DNA from: Channa striata
Taxonomy: Eukaryota > Chordata > Actinopteri > Anabantiformes > Channidae
Assembly: GCA_033026295.1 (NCBI GenBank)
Contig: CM065170.1
Coordinates: forward strand, 17,866,040 to 17,930,039
Reading direction: 5' to 3'
Length of the DNA stretch: 64,000 bases
Part shown: piece by piece, positions 1 to 12,264 of the stretch
Layout: the number at the start of each line of letters is the position of its first letter
How positions within the stretch are numbered: the first letter of the stretch is position 1
Made by a program: the position numbers and the translations under genes
Notes under the pieces: model-generated
The model's database searches: none
What the model saw: the letters and a program-made list of their open reading frames with translations, nothing else
Told to the model about the DNA's origin: nothing

Positions 1-1437
1 ACATATATACGCAAATACATACATGCTCACATCTCCATTCATATACACCTATACATCTACATATATCCATTTGTGTACACACGCATAACTGCGTGAATGT
101 GCGTGTGATTTTGAATGTGAATGTACCAACAGGCAGCGGTAGTACTTTCTGAAAGTTTTCCGTCTTAGGTCCTGATTTGTTGAATACTGCTGAGCTTCCA
201 TCCTGCTGAGGGAATGCAAATCACAACCCCCTTAAAGGAACTCAATGGAAGGTTCCTACATTTCGGTTCTTCTGACATATTCAGAAGTCTGAAAATGCAC
301 CTACCATATTTACTGGGGTTTAACCTGGTTCATTCATTCCCCTTTGGTGCGGTTTGTTTTTGGCAGGTCTGAGCACATGAGTTGTAGCTACTCAAGTGTT
401 AGACAGACCAACCTCACAGAGACTCGAGTCCAATTTTTCATTCAAATCATTGGGATACAACAAAAGATATAGCTTCAAGCACACAAGTAGATAATAATAG
501 TAACCATGTTAAACACCACTGCTGGAATCCACTGGCATTTGGGACGTTGGTGGATGTTAGTGTCAAGCTCTGCTGGACACCCCAGTGAAAAATATCCCAC
601 CAGACCATTTGGATCCAGATTTGCTACTGGACCGGTGGGGGGAGTTGTGTTCTCTGGCGTGCTCTCACCATAGCAACCACCATTTCCTGCATTGATGATG
701 CATTTTCCTGTGAGGCGTCAGGACACATTAGTGTTTACACTGCAAAACCCACGTGGTAAATGTGTGTCACAAGTAGTTTGCATGACTGTTTACTGTCTTG
801 GTGGCTGTTTACACTCGTATTTAAAATATCCACTTCGATCGGCCGAGATCCAGATTAAAACCAAGTGTGTACAAGGTCAGAATTAAAACAGGAAGTGATT
901 AGATAACTGGGGAACAGGTGTGCCAGTGGGTGGGGGGAAGAATAATTTGTCACTACGGGGGGGAAAAACACATGAGAAAGAGAGAAAGGATGAACAATTT
1001 AAAGTTTCAGTCCTGATGTAAAATCAATTTGTCCACATATAGGCATTTGTTTCTAATGTGAGTTACTGTATTAAACCTAAATTACACCGTTTCTAAAATA
1101 TCAAATGACAAGAAACTTTTTAAGCTCTAAGTAAAAATAGTCAATAATAGTTGCCTTCTGCTAGTAGTGCTCGTAATTTCACACGTGCTATACATAGTAC
1201 TGTAAGTTCAGCTTAGCTTCAAAACAAATGAGCGCATGCATACAAAACAGAATAGGACAATTATGCAACTGCCTGACAGTAAGTAAACCAAAACAACAAT
1301 CCGCTGCTGTGTGATTCTTCCTGTAGATTCTTTCTGCAGGAACTGTGTAAGTTCTGTCAGTCACAATAATGAGCTTATATGAAAACCACTCCCGAACGCT
1401 CCCTTGATCCCAAACACTGTAACCAGAACGAAGACCT

Positions 1438-1585
1438 GGGAGGTGGATAGCCAGGTGGAGGAAACGGATGGGGAGGAGGTAAGAGATAAGAGGGAGGTGG
1501 GGGATGGTGCTGACGGAGACAAATGAGGAGAGGGAATCAGGAAAAGTGAAAAAGGAAAGGGAGGGGGTGGGGGGAAGGGGGTTAG
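1438..1585 (+). repeat. Purine-rich, G-rich tract
   Basis: The + strand is almost entirely G and A for about 150 bases and ends in four G runs (3, 5, 6 and 5 long) at 1559-1581 with loops of 1, 1 and 2 bases. The 151-codon frame on the opposite strand over this tract is a low-complexity Pro/Ser/Leu translation of polypyrimidine DNA and is not taken as a gene. Confidence 0.75.
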
Positions 1586-2697
1586 TCGAGAAAATAGAAA
1601 CCACTGTAAGACTGCAAAAATGAATATTAATAATGTGCTGCATAAATTACACTGGAAAGAGCCCAGATTTCCATGGTAAAAGAAACGATTTCTGATATTT
1701 CGTTACACACTGCTTTATAAATGTTAAAATCAATCTATTTTTTTCCATGGGTAATAATAATCTGGATGCAGATTTAACGTTTAGAGTTTAAATCCATAAC
1801 ATGAATAAACTGATTAGGTTTCTTTGACACATGAAACAAAAGGTAAGAAACAGAGGACACAACATCTGGCTGATTTTATACCCAAATAGATCAGTGTCAG
1901 TTTACGTGCTGTCTGCACCGTCTAGTCCTACCTCCACCCAGATATTACTTTTTGAGAGCTGAATTATCCAACTAACTCTCAAAAACTAGATAAGTGGCAC
2001 AGAATACAGCATCCCCAAACTGGAGCACTGCAGTATCACAATGTGAACTCTCTCCAAGCGTGTAGAGTCAGCCGGTCAGCCTGCCTGCTGCAAGTCAACT
2101 CACTGTAGATTCAAGCCCAGGGCAAAACAGCACTCAGTGCAATGGGAACACCTGATTACTATTCATAAGGTTTGCTTGGTCAACCACTTAGCAGGCATGT
2201 GGTGAAAACGACTTAGTCAGTTTATGTCTACTGGATGACGGGATGATTCAGTCATTCTCCATATCGCGGTTTAAAATGTGCTTGTATAAATTAAACTATT
2301 GATTGTAGCTCTTTTTCCAGACCAGCTATTACCTTTTATTTCTAAATAAACTAATTGCACCTACTGCTGAGAAAACACTCGCAAATGCTGAAAAGATGGT
2401 TCTGTGGCAAGTAAAGAAACCATTGTTAAAAAAGGAAGATAAATACTGTTAAGAAAATAATCATATGTGCTATAAGGAGCCAGGGTGGTGACGACAAAGG
2501 GGTTGTCAAATAATAAAGATGTATTAGGAGCACAAAAACTAACAAAACTCACCCCAAAAGGGACGACAAGACACATACAAACAAACCCTAAACAAACTAG
2601 AGAATCTGTGGAGGAGAAGGGCAAACAAAGAAAGACAAAACAAACCGGATTTGGCGGAGTGTGCAGCTAAGACAATCCTAATGTTTTGTTGCTGCTT

Positions 2698-2894
2698 TTG
2701 TTGCTCTGTTCTTTTCTCTCTTCAACTCTGCCCAACCGGTCAGGCAACTCATCCTGAGCCTGGTTCTGCTGGAGGTTTCTTCCGAAAGGGAGTTTTTCAC
2801 AAAAGGGGATTTGTTGGGTTTTCATGTTTGTACCCTGAGATGATCTTGTTGTAAATTGGTGCTATATAAATAAAGTTGAATTGAATTGAATTGA
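2698..2894 (+). repeat. Teleost LINE/SINE 3' tail repeat ending in a pentanucleotide run
   Basis: Contains the conserved block 'CCTGAGCCTGGTTCTGCTGG', then 'GGAGTTTTTC', 'TTGTTGGGTTTTC' and 'GGTGCTATATAAATAAA', and ends in a GAATT-type pentamer run at about 2875-2894. This is the 3' part of a very common teleost non-LTR retrotransposon tail (L2/Rex1-like by memory). Related copies occur in this window near 31.9 kb (reverse), 38.4 kb and 47.3 kb (reverse). Confidence 0.75.
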
Positions 2895-3075
2895 AACCAA
2901 AACTCAACTATGACACAAAACATGACTAAGGACTGACTAAGCGACAAAACTAAGACCAGCAGGGGCACGTGCAAAGTCCAAGACAGGAAATGACACCAAC
3001 TGAAGTCCAGGATCCTGACAAATACGACCCAACTCACTAGGGGAAAAAGGAAGCAACATAAAACCGGATGGTAAA
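2895..3075 (-). repeat. Fragment of a TGTCACGAT-ended interspersed repeat
   Basis: On the - strand the segment starts TGTCAGGATCC-TGGACTTCA at 3020 and continues through CT-rich, TTCCTGT-containing sequence. The same kind of start is seen at 22602 (-), 48238 (+) and 56576 (-). It abuts the pentanucleotide tail of the previous repeat, so one may have inserted beside the other. The family is not named with confidence. Confidence 0.4.
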
Positions 3076-3513
3076 GTGTGCTTATTTATTATAATGATTG
3101 GTTGTTTAGAAGAAGTGAAAGGAAATAATAAAAGACAGGCTACAAAACGAGAGCAGAGGCCTGTGGGTACTCAAAGAGAGAAACCGACAAAATAAGCCAT
3201 AACTGTTCGGTTTATGCTTGGAGACATTTGCATATGTTTTTGTTGTGTGATACATGTACATGTCTTTGACTAGGCCTTAATAGTGCGTTTCTGCTCATTG
3301 CTCTCAAAGTGGTGAGAGTCATTTCTATGGGAGTAAATCTGCACCAACTGTTCGAGAGTGTACAAACTGATATCTGAGAGCTTCTGAATTTGCAAGTCAA
3401 CATTTGAGAGTTACAACACATGACTGTGCTCTCTGTGTTTGGCAGCACCTCAACTTCAAAGTGCTTGACAAATGTCGTCTTGCAATCTTGACTAGCGAGC
3501 TGCACTAGGATAT

Positions 3514-3751
3514 ACACACACACACACACACAAAATATCTTTTCAAAGTTATACAAGAGAGAAAGTAAAAAATCCTCCTGCAACACACTGCAGATCAGTC
3601 GTCATAAAGATGCTGTAGGCATGTAAGATATAGTTTAATTTAGAGATGAGTGGTTTGTAAAACACAGTTTAATAGCTACCAAAACTACTACTATTACTAC
3701 CACCATCACCAGAAAAAAAAAGGTAATTATTATTATTAGTAGTAGTAGTAA
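3514..3751. repeat. Microsatellites: (AC)n, then CTA/ATT/AGT trinucleotide runs
   Basis: (AC)n lies at 3514-3532. A mixed trinucleotide tract runs from about 3684 to 3750, with CTA units, then ATT units, then AGT units, followed by a T10 run near 3761. These are simple tandem repeats in noncoding DNA. Confidence 0.85.
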
Positions 3752-5367
3752 CAAATAAGTTTTTTTTTTTATATTTTGAGCTTGCGAAACTCCCTGCTTC
3801 TCTCTTAAATCCCCTTCTACACTGCCTGCTCTTGTCCTGTCAACCAACTGAAACATTGGTGTTAAATAGCTGGTGAAGTGGAAAATTCAGCTGGGATGTT
3901 GGTGGAGACCAAAACAAAGCGTAAAGACAGTAAATGGATTTGCCAAAAACTACAAAATGAATGCTAATCCATAATTCCTGCTGTACGAGCCAATGATAAC
4001 ATTCTCAAATGTTTGTTCCATGCTAATATTTTTTCTGCGGTTATGCTGTGTCAGCAGCAGATGTATGTACAACATCAGATAGTGCCTTGCAAGCCTGCAA
4101 GTAATCGTCAAGGAAACCAATGTTTGTATTACCGTGTTACCGTTTTCTTACCGTGCTCAGTGGAGTTCAGGTTTTATATTAGCGTGATTATAGAACTGTT
4201 GTTATTAGCTGTACTGAGAAACACAGAAGTTCAATAAATCTGCAACATTTTTTATAATACATCGATCTCTGAAGTGGATCTTTTTTGGACCATCGGACAA
4301 GCTTAAGGCGACCTCTACACCTGCTGCCCTCAAGTGGCCAAACAATCAGCTATTGCAGGTTTAAATCGATCTCACATAGTTTCAACACCTGTAAAAATAT
4401 ATGCTGGAAACTGATAACCTGAATTAGATTCAAGCAGATGAGTTGGACACAATAGCTTGACCTGCTTCTCTGGCTCCTGTCCTGCCTCTTCCCATCACTC
4501 TTTCCTTCCCCCTGAGTCGCTGCAGGTTGGTGTGTCTGCCGCTCTGCTTTGGACAAGTTTTACTTTGCTAAAAGTCCCCGTCACCTTCACCTGCAGGCCG
4601 AGTGGAACTCTTGCCTCGCGCCTTGGAGACTGCTCCTAATTTAACTAAATTTTGAGAAATGGGATTCACACCAGGCATTTATTCAGCTCTGTGTCCTTCT
4701 CTGTCAGTTTTATTCATCAGAACTATGAACACCCTAGTTATTTCATTGTTTGGAAACCAAAACTTGTGTTGAGTGATGCAGCCTTTTCCTCCTCTTCTCA
4801 CATAAACACATTTATGAAAGAACATAGAGCATGTGCCAAATTCAAGCAAAGCCAATCAGATTAGAGGATGCAGAGGAGTCAGGTGAAACGGGTGATGGAT
4901 GGATGATAATGAAGATGAGGCAGGTCCCCTGTGGCTCCCATGATGCTTTTGAAGTTTCAGTACAAAGATTCTGATAACCTCCTTCCTTCCCCTGGCTCTT
5001 GTCTCTGTATGACTCATTTGCAATGTCCGTCATGCATCTCACTCTCTGAGTTTGTTCTTCCTGCCTTGTTGTATAACCTCCCTGGTGTGTGTGCACCAGC
5101 ACAGACATGCTGTAGGTGTTGTACATGCATGCAGTTTATATGCAGAGTGCACGGGAAGCAGCAGCTGGGCGTGCAGGTGATGTATTCTGTGTGAAGTGTA
5201 GTGTGTGATGTTTGGCCGCTGAGGGCCTGTCCTGCATACTTTGATAAAACTCTGTGAAGTTTGCCAAGACACAGGACACAAAGGGAAGCCGACTGCAGAG
5301 CACAGATGGTGGTTCTGTTTGGTGGATTATGGCTCTGAATGATTGTGGTGTGTGTTCCAGGAGGGAT

Positions 5368-5598
5368 GTTGAAGAGCTGCATATGTTTATTGATAAATAG
5401 CCACTTATATCCGAAGCGCTTTACAACGTTGCTTCTCATTCACACATGCGCGCAGCGATGGCAGCGGCTGCCATGCAAGGTGCTCAGCCACCAGGAGCAA
5501 CTTTGGGCCCAGTGTCTTGCCCAAGGAGACTTCGACATGTAGGTAGAAGGGATCAAACCGTGGACAACTGCCTTAGCAACTGAGCTACATAATGGCAC
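5368..5598 (-). mobile_element. tRNA-derived SINE, minus strand
   Basis: Read on the - strand from about 5598: a Pol III A-box-like segment (TGTAGCTCAGTTGCTAAGGC), then a B-box-like GGTTTGATCCC, then the conserved body 'TCCTTGGGCAAGACACTGGG', 'TTGCATGGCAGCC', 'GTGTGAATGAGAAGCAA' and 'GTAAAGCGCTTCGGATATA' near the 3' end. Order and content match a widespread teleost SINE whose tail has 'GTAAAGCGCTTTG...ATATAA'. The copy is old, with many substitutions. No target-site duplication was identified. Confidence 0.75.
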
Positions 5599-5599
5599 T

Positions 5600-8500
5600 A
5601 CTGTGGAGGTTTCAGTGTCTTGTCTGAGGAGTTTGTGAACAATTGCTCAACCAAGTTAAAGTTAGAACAAACTAAAAGACTTAATGTTGAAAGTGTTTCT
5701 GTTACTTTTGTGGAAAAGTCTGCCAACATACAAAACTTTCCCACTTTATATGTTACGGCCCTTAAATTAGGGAGCCACAATCACCAGAGTGATGTGAGAT
5801 GCTCTTGTCTCCTTTACAAGAGCTTTACTCGAATGAGGAAACAGCGCAATTCCCCCAGGTATGTTCGGAGGCAAGAGCAGTCGATCACAGATCAACGGAT
5901 TAAGACAATGACTTCACAGCCTCAACTAAACGATAAAGAATTAAATTAATAATGAGAAAATAAATATTTTAGTGCTCACATGTACATTCTGTTGATGAGC
6001 CCAATTACACACAAACATACCTGTTTCCTTTAACTGTGTCATCTTATTAATGTAACTGATATTTAACTTATGACAAACCATGAAGTTACAAGTTATTTAA
6101 AAGATTATGAAAATTGTCTTTTTAACTTGTCACATATACATATATTAGAAACTGAAGCGTCTGGAGTAAACTGGTAACGCTAAAGGACCAGACAAAGTGG
6201 CACTTTGTGACACCTCTGCAATGAGAACAGGCTGTGCGCACATGCAGGTAGCGCCTGTTGTGATGGGTATTTATAGTAAAATAACCTACTTCACGGTGAA
6301 GCTCAACAGTCACAAGATATGCAGACATTTAGTAAATATCCTCGCATCAAGGCAAAATCAGGAGTCTGTTTCAATGTAGTTGATATTTAAAATGTAGTAG
6401 AGTGTGTTTATTGTTTAACATCAACACACTGCTGTGGCAGTTTCATATAAAATACTTATTGTATATGAAGTATTACACTTGAATGGTTCAGTCTTTCCAC
6501 TTCTCTTAAGACACCATGTTTCCAAGCAGATATGTAAGGAGTGGAGCTGAGCTGGACTGTTGAGGTTAACATGCTGTACAAACTGTTCCTGCACAACCAC
6601 GTAATGATGAAAAAAAATCTAATTCCTCTCATTAAGTAATAAGCATGTTATAAAAATGTAAGAAGTACAGATATTTGTGATTAAAAGTAAAAAGTTGTCA
6701 AATAAGAAGCATTATTACAAGTATATTGACCAACATAAGGGTTACTTAGAGTACCGGTGTGTTTCCATCACAAAGCTCACTGCTGGTGGACAGGTGTACC
6801 GTACCGTACAACGGCATTTTCCTCTGTGTAGTTTAGTTATTAAAAAGACAATCTGTGACTTCTTTAAAAAAACATAAGTTCATGCACCCTTAATTGAAGT
6901 GGCAAATATTTGTTCACTTACACACAAAGAACGGCAGCTGTGCTCCGTCTCCTTGCTGCCATTGCTACAGCTGACCTCAGGGACGTGGCTACGGTTGTGT
7001 TTAATCTGGAAACGACAGACGTGGCCGCAGCAGTAACCACTTGCTTTCTAAAAACCAACACCTTCTGACCTGGACGAGGACTACTACCAAAGCAGGCACC
7101 TGCTGTGCGGGGAAATTGGTGCGTGCGTTTCTGCTTATTCATGCATTTTTGTGTAAACTGATTTAAATTCACATTGGTACATGTGCAGCACGTATGTGTA
7201 AATGTCTGCAGAAGATAATGAATCCAAACCATGTGGTCCATGGCTATAATTTACTAACAAGAGCACCATAAGACCATTATGTGGCTCTAGTGTTATTTAC
7301 AGTCAATTTGCCCTTCTAATGATAATTAATAAACATGGCAGGAACATTGGAATAGTGGAGACAAACTGCTTCAGTGCAGAGAAAAGATGTTCAGTGATGC
7401 ATTAGTGCTGCACCATTGCTCCATTCCTAAAGCAATCGCTTGGAAAATTCCAACAGTCTTCTTTTCTTAGTCATTCACGGTCACGAGTAGGGACACTGTC
7501 AGGATATCTGCGCCGGCTGGAACAATGTTGCTCTGGGTCTGCTTAATTACAGTAATTTGTTCGTCCCAGTGGAATCTTTACGGACCATCTTCGGCAGTGG
7601 ACCCCTATAATCACCGTCGCTTTTCACCCAGTTAGCAGCAGCTTTAGACGTAGGGAATAGTGATCCCCTCACATTAGAGAGAACATAAGAACATGTATGA
7701 CTGTTTTTTTTGTTTTACCCTCTCTCTCTCAGATACATATTAATGGAACAACCAATTAATTCAGCTTTTATGAGAAAAAAATGTATTTAGTTATTCTTAA
7801 TAACTAAAAAAACTGTCATTCACTAACCAACCAATAAGATATGCAGCATAAAATGATGCAGTGATCATCATAATTCCCCTTTTCCCTTCCCTTTGCAAAT
7901 TGTCATTCAATTTTTTTTTTTCTATGAAGGATTTTATTATTATCTTCCTCAGCTTCACTTCACTGATGACACCCACTGATCACATATGTAATCCATGTCG
8001 CAGTGTTGCTTTTAATATCAGGTAATATTACTGAAATCCCCATCACACTCTGTTGGTGCCTTTCAATGTGCCAGCGGGTAATCAAATTAAAATGCAGTGG
8101 CTACAAAAGATGAAGGACTGCACAGGAAAGGGTCAGAGAGGAGAGGACTCATTACTGCAGCTTGTTAGGAAGTCTATGAATCTCTGCTTTAAGAGGCCAG
8201 ACAGAAAGAATGAGTCAGACAAAGTAAAAGGTCCAACTAGAACAAACTATACTAGGAGACATTGTTTCCACATATAGTCCTGTGTGGCTCTGTCGGTACA
8301 AAACACGGTGGTTTTAGTATCCGTAGGATGATTGCGTCAGGTGATTCTGTGATCATTCCACTCATTTCATATGGTTGTAGTTGTAGGAGAGAGACATGTC
8401 CTTTACTAAAGTGTCTCACTCAGTTTTCAGTTATCAGTTATCTATAGTTTTGCTATTGATGTTATAAGGTTATAGTCTTCATATAACTGTTTCTTCTTCA

Positions 8501-9092
8501 GATCACCAAATTCTAACTGAAAAACTGCTCCAGGTGATTTCAGCTTTAAGCAATAAGCAATAATAAAGTTTATAGAAATTATGTGTATGTTATGAGGTAA
8601 AGTAACTACTTTAACAACCTGTTTTTTTTAGCAGTTTTTTTGCAGGCCCTGTTGTGTCTGCAGTTGCTAATTGGAAGGGTGCGTTTGTTTTAAGTCCCAC
8701 GCAGGACAATGAGTGAATTGATATTCACACCATGTTAACAGGATACAAAGGTCCTAAAGAGGAAATGTAATGCTCCAAAAACTCTTCTCTTGTAATGAGT
8801 TTAAGGCATCAGTGTTATTTCATAGTTTAAGTGCTGCAATGTAGAAAGTTGCAGTGACTTATGTACATTTGGTCATTAATATTAATGAAAAATGTGAGGT
8901 TTCAGCAGGGGCTGTACACCACCACCAAATGAATATTGTGGGTAACACTGACATATACTGTATATCCCAAAGAATGAACAAAATGAAAAAGAGAGAATAT
9001 GATTCATTCAAACACTCCAACCAACAAACAGTTCCAAATGAACCCACCACAACCAAAGGGCAAAACAGTAACACTGACTTGTTGTCTGATAC
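5600..9092. other. Gene-free intronic stretch
   Basis: AT-rich single-copy-looking DNA. A short stretch near 6670-6770 has 'GTAAGAAGTACAG' and 'TTAAAAGTAAAAAG' words that recall a common teleost repeat also suspected at 44.7-45.3 kb. A more GC-rich patch lies at 6930-7110. No exon, RNA gene or strong repeat could be assigned to the rest. Confidence 0.5.
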
Positions 9093-9200
9093 AGTCCATC
9101 CATTATCGAAACCTAGTTTCCTGTTACGAGTTATGTGGGTGCAGTAGCCAAGCTCAGCTTTTATTGGTTGAGAGGCAGGGTACACCTTGGGCATGTCCTC
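9093..9200 (-). repeat. RTE/Rex3-like 3' tail fragment, reverse orientation
   Basis: The + strand reads TCCATCCATTATC..., a degraded form of the 'CATCCATTTTCTATAACCGC' end, then 'TTGAGAGGCAGGGTACACC' and '(TT)GGGCATGTCC'. This is the reverse complement of the common teleost tail found at 17570-17726, and is more diverged than that copy. Confidence 0.65.
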
Positions 9201-11480
9201 AAAGGCCTGAAGGAGTTTCCTCTAATTCATATTTAAGAGACATCAAAGTAACTGATCTTTGTAAATGTACTGACTTGTTTAATGTTTGTCTAGTTTTCCT
9301 TCTTTTTTCCTCTTCCTGCTCTATGTTGAGTCCTATAGTCGTAGATGATCAAGTAAACCTTCATCTTGGGTCTTTGCAGTGACTTTCTTGGCAGTTGTGC
9401 TGCCTCTTCAATTTTTCCTTTTCATTCTAAGAACACATCTAAACCTCCGATTTAAAAGCTAAGGCGTTAAAGACAGAACCTTCTCCTGCTTTTCGAAGTA
9501 AATCTCTCTACAGTTGACAGGGATTCAATAGACACACAGGAAACTGGGGGTCCATCCTGCTGTGATACTAGATGCTCCAGTTCTTATCTGTTTTTGTCAA
9601 AAACACTTATATTCTACAAATGACTGATCTCCCAGCTGAGACTATGACCCTGTCATATGCTTTCAACAAGACATGAGACTGTGTCTGAGTATGATTTTGT
9701 CAGAGTGGAAAGAATATTCTGCTCAGCAGTTTTCTTGAGACGTTCGTCGCAAGCCTTTTATCATGAATTGAGACATGAGACTTTTGATTAAACTGACATC
9801 TACTCTAACCAAATTAAACTTTTACTGGAAAATACTTGCAGTCTTGCCAATAAAATGCAATGCAAAACTCAAAATGATTTGCAGTCACTGGTAAAAATCT
9901 ATGACCTTATGTCTTTATGTGCTGCTTTGTCTCAGTGACCATCGTTTTACCCCAGCTGAAGGCAGCATTGCACATGTCGCCAGTCTCAAACCTGAGTGTA
10001 TGAGCACTTTTAGAATAAACCGAGTCCTGGGGCAGCTGTCCCTTACCAAGCCATGCGAAAAGAGAATTTCATGAACTGAATTGCAGAAACAAGACTCTTG
10101 CAATTTCATGCCTATCATTCCTGCCTCCAGGGTGAAAGGGCATCAGCAGATTGCTGCCGAATACTGTAGTGAGCTCATTTTATTTACCCTGAATAAGAGG
10201 AGCCTTTGATGTTGCAGCTCAAGGGGAAGTGATCTTTCAGAAGTGCAGCAATCAATGGAAGCAATGCCTGAGTGTGGAGTATATCACAGCAAAAACCAAT
10301 ATTTTAGTGACTTAGTAACTCCAATCATTTCTCTTTATTTAAATATAGAATATTGAATTTTGAGTAAAAGGAAAGTAGGGTTTATTTCAGCTTTTCATAC
10401 CATTACTTCGGTCCTGAGATGAGTATCTCAGTTTAAACCTTATTGAACAACTTAAGCAGCCAAATGACTTACAAATGACTTACACAGGCGTGAGAAAACC
10501 AAGCCTCTGTCTACAGGGTGGACACAGGACCCAGGTCGGGTTCGGACTTGGGCTGATGCGATATCCGATTGTGATTCTACGTATTGGAAGATTCTGTGAT
10601 GCTGAAGATTGCTGTGCAGCGTAAGATTATTAGTAAAATTAATGGGCCGTGAAAAACATCTGAACAAGGCTGGGGCATGATTTGAATCCACAAGGAGGAG
10701 GTGGAAAGACATATTCATTGAAACAGACACATTACTGATGTATAAGTACGAGTAGCGCTATAGAATATTTTTTGTCTGACATCACAAAACTGCCTCATTT
10801 TCATACATAATAAACAGGCACATATGGAAATACATGCTGATAAGCTCAAAACATCTCTGATGCAACATTAATATCGACATCCACATTTACACATACAGTA
10901 CATAAAAATGAAACAATGGCAGGACGTTACAAACGTCAACAAGTGTAAATCGTATCGACATCATCAACCCATACTGAGGTTTATATTAGAGAAGCTGCCA
11001 TTCGTGGGTGATCAGTGAAAGATTTAGTCGAATATCCTCTTTTAATAAATGTATTTACTATGTTTGCATGTTGGCCTAATCTGGGAACAAACACTAATAC
11101 CATACTAACAGAAAGACTCTCATTATGACTTTGTTTCAGCTGAATTCTGGTTGCATTTCTAAATAAACCATGGGGATACCTGCTCAACAGCTTCTCAGAG
11201 AATTATGAATCATTTAAAGGTCTTTAAAAAGTACAGTTGTTTTTTTGCCAAGCTTAATTACAGTTGTCTATTCTAATGGGATTTGAAACAATAATACACA
11301 ACTGGGTCTTTTTGATTTTCAGCATAAACATTTACAGTGAGAGAGTTATACAGTTACCATTTGTTTTGCTTGGCAACATAACTCTGGTGTTTTCCATGTG
11401 CAAATTGCAGCTTGTCTTTGTGCATCCATTTTATTTCTAAGAAATCATTGGGATTTGAAACAAAGAGAACAATTTTATAT
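9201..11480. other. Gene-free intronic stretch
   Basis: No exon, RNA gene or recognisable repeat. Short open frames on both strands (up to 127 codons across 8999-9382) have no recognisable domain. Confidence 0.5.
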
Positions 11481-12264
11481 ACAAATTCTGGACTATAGAG
11501 TCTTTTAAATTTAAGCCGCACCCGCATAAAATTTAAAAGAAATATATATTTTGTCACATATATATTTTAGCATATAAACCGCACTATAAGCCGCCAATAT
11601 CCAGGCTGAGAAATAATATCTGTTGTATGCGCTCCTACTCATTGTTTCACATGTCGAATAAACTTGTTATAAATAAACGTTGTTCCATAGCCAAAGTTTT
11701 TTATTCTTCACAGTACCAGGAGTTGCTTGATTTTGTACCATAAGTCTTTATTCATACACCTGAACCTGAATGGTGCCTGTAACACGGCATCAACAAAACA
11801 GAAAAGTCATGGTTTTATTCATCTTCCTCCTGGTTGCTTTATTTTTCTTCCTCCTGCCAACTGAAACCACTGAACAAAACCACTGTCACTTTTTCTTCCT
11901 GCGCAACTATTAAAGTCGCTGCTGAAAGCACAAATGCTATTCATCTTCCTCCTGAGCATTGAAACCACTGTCACACTCGATTTCCTTCACGGATAGCCAG
12001 ATCGATGGCTTCAAATTAAAAGCTGCATCATAGGAATTTCTTCGCGTGTTTTCCATTATGAGGGGGTGAGGTGTAAAAATATAAAAAATATTACGTATTT
12101 TGCTGTTGGGGATCAAGAATAAAAACTGGCGCTTTTTTGTTTGCACACACTTCCATCTAAATCTGAGGGCTGCAGAAAATTCATAGAAAAGCTGCATCTC
12201 TGTAAAAGCCGCATGATTCAAAACGTCGGAAAAAAGTAGCGGCTTATGGTCCGGAAAATACGGT
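11481..12264. mobile_element. MITE-like DNA element with degenerate inverted ends
   Basis: The right end (12239-12264) reads GCGGCTTATGGTCCGGAAAA followed by TACGGT. The left end has the related words 'TTCTGGACTATAG' (11486) and 'TTAAGCCGCACC' (11511), with a further 'CCGCACTATAAGCCGCC' at 11580. I recall 'TTTTCCGGACTATAAGCCGC' as the end of a widespread teleost nonautonomous DNA element. The interior repeats a TTCATCTTCCTCCTG-like unit near 11818 and 11940, with shorter versions at about 11846 and 11890. There is no transposase frame, only AT-rich short frames. Confidence 0.6.

Noticed and set aside
1188..1643. 151-codon minus-strand frame
   Set aside because: Half of it translates a polypyrimidine tract, and no domain or splice signals were seen.
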